Below, piece after piece: positions 27,122 through 32,368 of a stretch of DNA of 32,368 nucleotides (its first letter is position 1; the number at the start of each line of letters is the position of its first letter). Both the position numbers and the translations under genes were made by a program. The notes under the pieces were generated by a model. It ran no database searches, was not told where the DNA came from, and saw only the letters and a list, made by a program, of their open reading frames with translations. Origin of the DNA: Acetobacteraceae bacterium (lineage in GTDB: Bacteria; Pseudomonadota; Alphaproteobacteria; Acetobacterales; Acetobacteraceae). Where the stretch lies: positions 1 through 32,368 of the forward strand of contig JASHOF010000082.1 in assembly GCA_030041255.1 (NCBI GenBank), read 5' to 3'.

Positions 27122-28153
27122 ATGCGTATCGGTTTGATGCTTGCGGCGGCGTCGCTGGCCGCCGGTCTGGCGGCAGGGCCCGCCCATGCCCAGTCGAATG
27201 TCGTGACGATCTATGCCGCGGACGGCCTGCACGACGGCTCGCCCAACTGGTTCCAGACCGAGTTCGATGCTTTCACCAAGGCAACGGGGATCAAGGTCCA
27301 GTATATCGAGGCGGGTTCGGCCGGAGTGGTCGCCCGGCTCGAACGCGAAAAATCCAACCCGCAGGCGGATGTGCTGGAGACGTTGCCGCCCTTCGTCCAG
27401 AAAGCGGCGACCGACGGCCTGCTCGATTCCTACACGCCTTCGGCAGCCGCGCACATGCCGGCGGAGAATAAGGATCCCAAGGGATTCTATTACGTGCTGG
27501 TCAACAACTACGAGAACTGGATTTACAACACTTCCGTGCTGAAGGCGCCGCCGGCAACCTTCGCAGATCTGCTCGACCCCAAATTCAGGAACAAGATCCA
27601 GTATTCAACCCCCGGCCAGGCCGGCGACGGCACTTCCGTGATGCTGAACGCCTTCCACGTGTTCGGCAGCAAGGAGGCCGGCTATGCCTATCTCAAGAAG
27701 CTGCAGGCGAACAATCTCGGCCCCTCCTCCTCGACGGGTAGGCTCACCGCGCTCGTCAACAAGGGCGAGATCTGGGTCTCCAACGGCGACATGCAGATGA
27801 ATCTCGCCCAGATGGCTGACAACCCGAACATCCGCATCTTCTTCCCCGCCGGGCCGAACGGCCAGCACGCAACCTTCGCGGTGCCGTACGACATCGCCCT
27901 CGTGCATGGCGCCCCGCACTCCGGGAACGGCAAGAAGCTGATCGACTTCCTGCTCGGCAAAGAGGCGCAGTCCCAGGTGGCCGATCTCGCCAAGGGCCTG
28001 CCCGTCCGCGACGACGTGCCCACGACCGGCCCGACCATCAAGGAGATCCAGACGCTGCTCACGGGCGTGCAAATCTGGACCCCGGATTGGTCGCAGGTGG
28101 TGCAGGATCTCGAGTCGGACGTGGCCGAGTACCACCGGCAGACCGGAAGCTGA
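27122..28153 (+). CDS. phnS: PhnS-type 2-aminoethylphosphonate-binding protein of ABC transporter
   Basis: The product is 343 residues with AAGGGAGAGG upstream. The signal peptide is LMLAAASLAAGLAAGPAHA with cleavage before QS, so it is periplasmic. VVTIYAADGLHDGSPNWFQ and YIEAGSAGVVARLEREKSNPQADV match AEP/iron-type family binding proteins. YVLVNNYENWIYN and YSTPGQAGDGTSVMLNAF are typical of the AEP branch. It would deliver AEP to the PhnTUV complex encoded directly downstream. The 63-nt gap after phnY is the longest inside the cluster and could hold a minor promoter or a processing site. Confidence 0.88.
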   Translation: MRIGLMLAAASLAAGLAAGPAHAQSNVVTIYAADGLHDGSPNWFQTEFDAFTKATGIKVQYIEAGSAGVVARLEREKSNPQADVLETLPPFVQKAATDGLLDSYTPSAAAHMPAENKDPKGFYYVLVNNYENWIYNTSVLKAPPATFADLLDPKFRNKIQYSTPGQAGDGTSVMLNAFHVFGSKEAGYAYLKKLQANNLGPSSSTGRLTALVNKGEIWVSNGDMQMNLAQMADNPNIRIFFPAGPNGQHATFAVPYDIALVHGAPHSGNGKKLIDFLLGKEAQSQVADLAKGLPVRDDVPTTGPTIKEIQTLLTGVQIWTPDWSQVVQDLESDVAEYHRQTGS

Positions 28154-29307
28154 TGGCCGAGGCCGTACTCGGTCATCCGGCCGCCGCACCGGGCTTAAGC
28201 GTTCCCTTCATCGGACCCGATGCCGCCCGTCGCGGCATCGGGTATGAAGGCATTGCGGTCGCCTACAAGGGCACCATCGTGCTCGCCGACTTCACTCTCG
28301 CAGTGCGGCCGGGCGAGATCATGGCCCTGATCGGGCCCTCCGGCTCGGGCAAGACGACCGCGCTCCGTGTCACCGCCGGCTTCGTCCGGCCGCTTCGCGG
28401 GCGGGTGCATATCGGCGGCCGCGACGTGACGGATCTGCCGCCCTACGCCCGCAGCATCGGCATGGTGGTGCAGAACTATGCGCTGTTCCCGCACATGCCT
28501 GCGTACGAGAATGTCGCCTTCGGCCTGCGCGCCCGCGGAGCCCAGGAGGCAACGATCCGCGAGCAGGTGGCTGCATGCCTGCGCATGGTGGGCATGGAAT
28601 CCTTCGCGAAACGCTATCCGCGCGAGCTTTCCGGCGGCCAGCAGCAGCGTGTGGCGATCGCGCGCGCGCTGGCGATCCGCCCTGAGGTGCTGCTGCTGGA
28701 CGAGCCGCTCTCGGCGCTCGATGCGCAAATCCGGCTCACCATGCTCGAGGAACTCTCCCGCCTCCACCGGAGCCTGCCGACGCTCACCGTCATCTATGTG
28801 ACGCACGACCAGACCGAGGCACTGACTCTTGCCGATCGCATCGGCATCATGCGGGACGGAAGGCTGGTCGCGCTCGGCGACTGCCAGGGCCTCTATCGCC
28901 GGCCGCCGAACCGTTTCGCCGCCGAATTCCTCGGCCGGGCCAATCTCTTGCCGGTCACGGTCGAGGCGGAGGATGCGGCGAGTGGCCTCGCCCGCGTGCG
29001 CTTCGGCGCCGCTTCATTGATGGTGCGCCGCAATCCGGAAGCGACGGCGGGCCAGGCCGCGCTGCTGTGCATCCGTCCACACGATCTCAGGCTGGAGCCG
29101 CCAGGCCCGTCCGCCAACAGCCTTGCCGCATCGGTGAGCGAGGTGCGCTGGAAGGGCGATCTGCACGACATCGGCTTCGAGATCGGCGGGCACAGGCTCC
29201 GCCTGACCGCCGCCCCGCTCAGGACCCCGCCCGAGGCGGGCGCCCTGGTGAATTGCTACTTCGCACCCGAGGACGCCACGCTGATCCCCGAGGAGCGGCG
29301 TGGCTAG
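28153..29307 (+). CDS. phnT: PhnT-type ATP-binding protein of the 2-AEP transporter
   Basis: The product is 384 residues. Start ATG at 28153 shares its A with the phnS stop (TGATG), a coupled start. Walker A is GPSGSGKTT (61-69), the Q-loop is VVQNYALFPHMPAYENVAFGL, the signature is ELSGGQQQRVAIARAL, Walker B is VLLLDEPLSALD, and the switch is VTHDQTEA. A TOBE-type C-terminal domain (ANLLPVTVEAED onward, LLCIRPHDLRL) is present. It drives AEP import with PhnU and PhnV in the inner membrane. The 30-residue N-terminal leader before the ABC core is not conserved. Confidence 0.88.
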   Translation: MAEAVLGHPAAAPGLSVPFIGPDAARRGIGYEGIAVAYKGTIVLADFTLAVRPGEIMALIGPSGSGKTTALRVTAGFVRPLRGRVHIGGRDVTDLPPYARSIGMVVQNYALFPHMPAYENVAFGLRARGAQEATIREQVAACLRMVGMESFAKRYPRELSGGQQQRVAIARALAIRPEVLLLDEPLSALDAQIRLTMLEELSRLHRSLPTLTVIYVTHDQTEALTLADRIGIMRDGRLVALGDCQGLYRRPPNRFAAEFLGRANLLPVTVEAEDAASGLARVRFGAASLMVRRNPEATAGQAALLCIRPHDLRLEPPGPSANSLAASVSEVRWKGDLHDIGFEIGGHRLRLTAAPLRTPPEAGALVNCYFAPEDATLIPEERRG

Positions 29308-30175
29308 CCTTGCGCTGCCGCTTCCGGGCCGCAGAGCCTTCCGTCCCGGCGGTTCCTGGATCATCCCGCCGGCGGCGGTTCTCGGCGCTCTCTTCTTCTA
29401 TCCGCTGGCCCTGATTCTCGGTGAGTCTTTCGCCGGCGGCAAGGGCGCAGCCACGCTCCTCAACTATGCGAGCGTGCTGACCTCGGTGCAGTTCGCGAGT
29501 GCGCTCTGGCACACGGTCGTCATCGCGCTCCTCGCGACCGCGGGCTGCCTCGCGCTCGGCCTCGTGCTCTCCCTCATCCTCGCTTTCATCCCGTTTCCCG
29601 GCTCCCGCGTGCTGGCGCGGGTGATCGACACCTTCATCGCGCTGCCCACGTTCCTGATGGCGCTCGCCTTCACCTTCATCTACGGCACGGCGGGCATCCT
29701 CAACGCCTCGCTGATGCAGGCGCTGCATCTCGGCCTGCCGCCGCTCGATTTCCTCTACTCGCAATGGGGCGTGATCCTGGCCGAAGTCACCGTCTATACC
29801 CCGTTCGTCATGCGGCCGCTGCTCGCCGCCTTCTCTCTGGTGGAGCGGGCCGAGATCGAGATCGCGAGCAGCCTCGGCGCCGGCGCCTTCCGCATCATGC
29901 GCCAGATCATCCTGCCGGCGGCGGTGCCGGCGCTGCTCGCCGGCGGCAGCCTCTGCCTTCTTTTGACAACGAACGAGTTCGGCATCGTGCTGTTCATCGG
30001 CGCCAAGGGCGTCGTCACTCTGCCGCTCCTGATCTACACCAAGGCGATCCAGGAGTTCGATTACACCAGCGCCTGCGTGCTGGCGGTGATCAATGTCTGC
30101 CTCTCGCTCTCACTCTATTCGCTCTATCGCGCCACGCTGAGCTGGTTCGGAGGGCGCAGTGCTGGTCTGGTCTAG
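29300..30175 (+). CDS. phnU: PhnU-type permease of the 2-AEP transporter
   Basis: The product is 291 residues with GTG start at 29300 behind GAGGAG, overlapping phnT by 8 nt. About six membrane helices are visible, starting IIPPAAVLGALFFYPLALIL. The permease coupling motif is VERAEIEIASSLGAGAFRIMRQIILPAAVP, and LLTTNEFGIVLFIGAKGVVTLPLLIY is typical of the phosphonate/iron/thiamine-type permeases. It forms the membrane pore together with PhnV, whose gene overlaps its 3' end by 17 nt. Overlapping starts suggest balanced translation of the two subunits. Confidence 0.87.
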   Translation: MASLALPLPGRRAFRPGGSWIIPPAAVLGALFFYPLALILGESFAGGKGAATLLNYASVLTSVQFASALWHTVVIALLATAGCLALGLVLSLILAFIPFPGSRVLARVIDTFIALPTFLMALAFTFIYGTAGILNASLMQALHLGLPPLDFLYSQWGVILAEVTVYTPFVMRPLLAAFSLVERAEIEIASSLGAGAFRIMRQIILPAAVPALLAGGSLCLLLTTNEFGIVLFIGAKGVVTLPLLIYTKAIQEFDYTSACVLAVINVCLSLSLYSLYRATLSWFGGRSAGLV

Positions 30176-30956
30176 AGCCGGGCGCGCCGGCGCCTGGGCG
30201 GTGCTCGCCCTGCTGGTCGGCGTCATCTATGCGCTGCCTGCCATCATCATCATCCTGGCCAGCGTCACCGGGCAATGGAACGGCGTGCTGCCGAGCCATT
30301 TCACCCTCCGGCATTACGCGAATGCCCTGCACGGCTCCTCGGCGGCGATGCTGCGCGCAAGCATCGTCACCGGCCTCCTGGCGAGCGCGCTTGCGCTGGT
30401 CAACGGTAGCTGGGCGGCGCTCGCGCTCCGCAACACACGCCCCCTGCCGCGCCGCGTGCTCGACATCGTGTTCTTCATTCCGAGCGCGGTGCCCTCGGTT
30501 TCCGTCGGGCTCGGCCTCCTGGTCGCCTTCAGCCGGCCGCCCGTTCTGCTGAACGGCACCCTGGCCATCGTCTTCGTCGCACACTTCGTGCTGGTTTCCG
30601 CGTACAGCTACGGCAACGTCTCCGCAGGCCTTGCCCGTATCACGCCGGAATACGAGCAGATAGCCGAAAGCCTCGGCGCGCGCCCCTGGTATCGCCTGCG
30701 CCACGTCACGCTGCCTCTTCTGATGCCGTACCTGATCGCCGCCTTCAGCCTGAGCTTTGCGCTTTCCATGGGCGAGCTTGGCGCGACCGTGATGGTGTAT
30801 CCGCCCGGCTGGGTGACGCTGCCGGTCGGCATCTTCGGGATCACCGACCGCGGCGCCGTATTCGACGGCAGCGCCCTCACCGTGCTGCTCGCAGTGACGG
30901 CGCTTGCGGTCCTCATCGCCCTCTCGCGCATTCCGATCAAAGCCGCGCAGCGCTGA
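30159..30956 (+). CDS. phnV: PhnV-type permease of the 2-AEP transporter
   Basis: The product is 265 residues with GTG start at 30159 behind GGAGGG, overlapping phnU by 17 nt. Six membrane helices are visible, the first being WAVLALLVGVIYALPAIIII. The coupling motif is PEYEQIAESLGARPWYRLRHVTLPLLMPY, followed by LSFALSMGELGATVMVYPPGW. It is the last gene of the phn operon by spacing. With PhnU it forms the AEP channel. A GC-only palindrome (CGCCGGCCGGCG) lies just after the stop but lacks terminator features. Confidence 0.87.
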   Translation: MLVWSRAGRAGAWAVLALLVGVIYALPAIIIILASVTGQWNGVLPSHFTLRHYANALHGSSAAMLRASIVTGLLASALALVNGSWAALALRNTRPLPRRVLDIVFFIPSAVPSVSVGLGLLVAFSRPPVLLNGTLAIVFVAHFVLVSAYSYGNVSAGLARITPEYEQIAESLGARPWYRLRHVTLPLLMPYLIAAFSLSFALSMGELGATVMVYPPGWVTLPVGIFGITDRGAVFDGSALTVLLAVTALAVLIALSRIPIKAAQR

Positions 30957-31181
30957 TCGCGCCGGCCGGCGAATCTGATGATCACCTCCGCCCGCTTCGA
31001 TCTTTCGGGATGAAGTGGGGAAGAGCCGTTCCTCGTCCGGGACGGACATGGCTCACCACAAGCAGGTCATCCGCGCCGCCTCTCCGCGGTTCGCCCGCCC
31101 GCCCGCTCCGAGGCTCGCGGCCGACCCCGCTCTTGTTGCATAAAGAGATCGATCCGGTAAGTTCATCATGGAGTCCCCGCG

Positions 31182-31790
31182 ATGATCACCGACCCGGCCC
31201 GCCTCGCTCTCGTTCTCATCGATCTCCAGAACGACTTCCTCGATCCCGCCGGTGCCTTTGCGCGGGCCGGCGTGAGTGTGGCAGCCATGGCGGCATTGCC
31301 CGCCCGCCTCGCTCCCCTCGCCGCCGCCGTACGCCGGACGGGCGGGCTTGTCGTCTCCACGCACTTCACACTTGTTCCCGGCCGCGGCGGCGAGCCCATC
31401 ATCGCGCCGCGCCTGAAGGCGCTCCGCCCGTTTCTCCGCCGCGATGATTTTGCGCCCGGTAGCCGGGGCCACGCCCTCGTCGCTTCCCTCGCGCCGGCGG
31501 ACATCGCGGTCGAGAAGGTGGGTTATTCCGCCTTCTACATGAGCCGCCTCGACTGGGTGCTGCGCCATACCGGGATCGACACGCTGGCGGTCAGCGGCAT
31601 CGCTACCAACACCGCGGTGGCCTCCACCGTACGGGACGCTGAATTGCGGGAATTCCGCTCGATCGTCCTCGCCGATTGCTGCGCCGCCTTCGACGAGGCT
31701 CAGCACGCAACGGCCATCTCCGCGCTCAGGACAGTCGCGGAGGTCACGAATTCCACCGCATTGATCGCGGCCCTCGCGAAGTGGGGGTAA
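31182..31790 (+). CDS. Isochorismatase-fold hydrolase with alanine at the nucleophile position
   Basis: The product is 202 residues from ATG at 31182 with GGAG 9 nt upstream. The fold is that of cysteine hydrolases/isochorismatases: Asp14 in VLIDLQNDFLDP, Lys112 in VEKVGYSAFY, and a turn GIATNTAVASTVRDAE. In most family hydrolases the fourth residue of TNxC is the catalytic cysteine; here position 145 is Ala. True isochorismatases and some other members also lack cysteine, so a different chemistry, or none, is possible. The gene is 225 nt downstream of phnV on the same strand, so it may have its own promoter. Its tie to phosphonate use is unproven. Confidence 0.75.
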   Translation: MITDPARLALVLIDLQNDFLDPAGAFARAGVSVAAMAALPARLAPLAAAVRRTGGLVVSTHFTLVPGRGGEPIIAPRLKALRPFLRRDDFAPGSRGHALVASLAPADIAVEKVGYSAFYMSRLDWVLRHTGIDTLAVSGIATNTAVASTVRDAELREFRSIVLADCCAAFDEAQHATAISALRTVAEVTNSTALIAALAKWG

Positions 31791-32144
31791 CCCGCACCGT
31801 TCCGATCAGGATGCCGTGGCGGGAAAAATTGCCGCCGGGCAGTACTCCAGCGCTGCCCGACGGCGAGTTTGCGAGCCCCCCGGAGTGGCGGGAGGAAGCC
31901 ATCCGAGAATGCAACCACTCTCTATCGCGTCGACGGCACAAGGAATGTGACCTGCGTCACATCCGAAACGAGCCGCCGCCGCTGCGGTCGATCGGACCGG
32001 CCGCTCCCGGCCGGGTGAGCCTGTAGAATCGGTGGCAGCGCCAACATCCGCACGGCAGGGGGTCCACGCCGCGACTGCCGCCGGCCACGCCCGGTTCCCA
32101 ATGAGAAGCGCCGCGGCCGCACCGCTACCGGGCCAACGATGCAA
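31791..32144. other. Intergenic region of about 350 bp, with a CRP-like palindrome
   Basis: No supportable gene lies between the hydrolase and the tRNA. Frames present are GC-bias shadows without start signals. It holds the exact dyad TGTGACCTGCGTCACA at 31946-31961 and a GC palindrome CCGGCC-GCTCCC-GGCCGG near 31997-32014. The latter could be a weak transcription end, but no T-run follows. Confidence 0.45.
31946..31961. promoter_or_regulatory. CRP/FNR-superfamily-like palindrome without an obvious target gene
   Basis: TGTGA-CCTGCG-TCACA is an exact match to the CRP consensus TGTGA-N6-TCACA, with an extra C/G pair extending each arm inward. It lies 156 nt after the hydrolase stop and 184 nt from the tRNA 3' end. 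No gene starts close by in either direction, so it may be chance or serve an unseen small RNA. Confidence 0.3.
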
Positions 32145-32216
<72 letters not shown>

Positions 32217-32231
32217 ACGCCGGGACGGCCG

Positions 32232-32368
32232 CTATACCGCCTGCTCGGCCGGCTCGCAACCGGCCGTCCTGAGCACCTTCGCCGGCGGCGGCTTGCGAAC
32301 CGCCCCGATCAGCGCCCTGACCTCCGCCCGGGCGGCGACGTGACTCATCCCGAGCGACATGCCGAGGC
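32232..32368 (-). CDS. C-terminal 44 residues of an unrecognised gene (runs off right edge)
   Basis: A minus-strand frame is open from the right edge to a TAG at 32232. The visible end contains LGMSLGMSHVAARAEVRAL and finishes CEPAEQAV, with a KPPPAK turn between. The stop lies 15 nt before the 5' end of the tRNA gene, same strand. I do not recognise the family, and the fragment is too short to assign. The absence of stops is weak evidence because the DNA is GC-rich. Confidence 0.4.
   Translation of the reverse strand, partial: LGMSLGMSHVAARAEVRALIGAVRKPPPAKVLRTAGCEPAEQAV

Noticed and set aside
30960-30971. CGCCGGCCGGCG palindrome after phnV as terminator
   Set aside because: It has no loop and no T-run, and such GC palindromes are common in this base composition.

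Overview
The window is GC-rich DNA from an alphaproteobacterium. The KdpFABC-DE proteins, the phosphonate enzymes, the small lytic transglycosylases and the FkbM/glycosyltransferase proteins all read most like Rhodospirillales (Acetobacteraceae-type) families. That placement rests on recalled family resemblance, not a search. It is chromosomal in character: topoisomerase IV subunit B, a threonine tRNA and long housekeeping-style operons, with one scarred accessory patch.

Layout. (1) 1-4419 is a glycan-modification segment: a glycosyltransferase-like gene running off the left edge on the minus strand, and two FkbM-type methyltransferase genes on the plus strand, divergent from it. (2) 4420-6740 is a graveyard: a collapsed IS91-family element with its accessory tyrosine recombinase, a small truncated ORF, a 5'-truncated lytic transglycosylase, a headless prepilin peptidase, one apparently intact lytic transglycosylase, and the tail of a sugar-type ABC permease fused in frame to it. 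(3) 6906-11160 is a taurine/sulfonate-type ABC importer (ATPase, permease, binding protein), followed after a hairpin-rich spacer by a PLP-dependent lyase/decarboxylase-like enzyme. (4) 11189-19861, minus strand, is one long potassium operon: a 27-residue membrane peptide, kdpF, kdpA, kdpB, kdpC, kdpD, kdpE and a PTS IIA(Ntr)-like gene. (5) 20018-22021, minus strand, is parE. (6) 22133-30956 is a complete 2-aminoethylphosphonate (AEP) system: a divergent LysR regulator, phnW, phnA, phnY and a four-gene importer of PhnSTUV type. (7) The right end has an isochorismatase-fold hydrolase lacking its usual cysteine, a mostly empty spacer with a CRP-like palindrome, tRNA-Thr(CGT) and the tail of an unrecognised gene.

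How the parts work together. The phn cluster encodes uptake of AEP, transamination to phosphonoacetaldehyde (PhnW), oxidation to phosphonoacetate (PhnY) and hydrolysis to acetate and phosphate (PhnA). It can therefore supply P, N and C from one compound, and the LysR protein probably controls it from dyads in the divergent promoter. The kdp operon couples the high-affinity K+ pump to its own sensor kinase/regulator, and the PTS-type protein in last position suggests an added input. The two FkbM proteins and the glycosyltransferase probably decorate a surface glycan.

No CRISPR array, toxin-antitoxin pair or recognisable defence system was seen. The less explained points are the ABC importer plus PLP-lyase module, the kdp-linked small peptide and PtsN-like protein, and the layered rearrangement between 4.5 and 6.8 kb.
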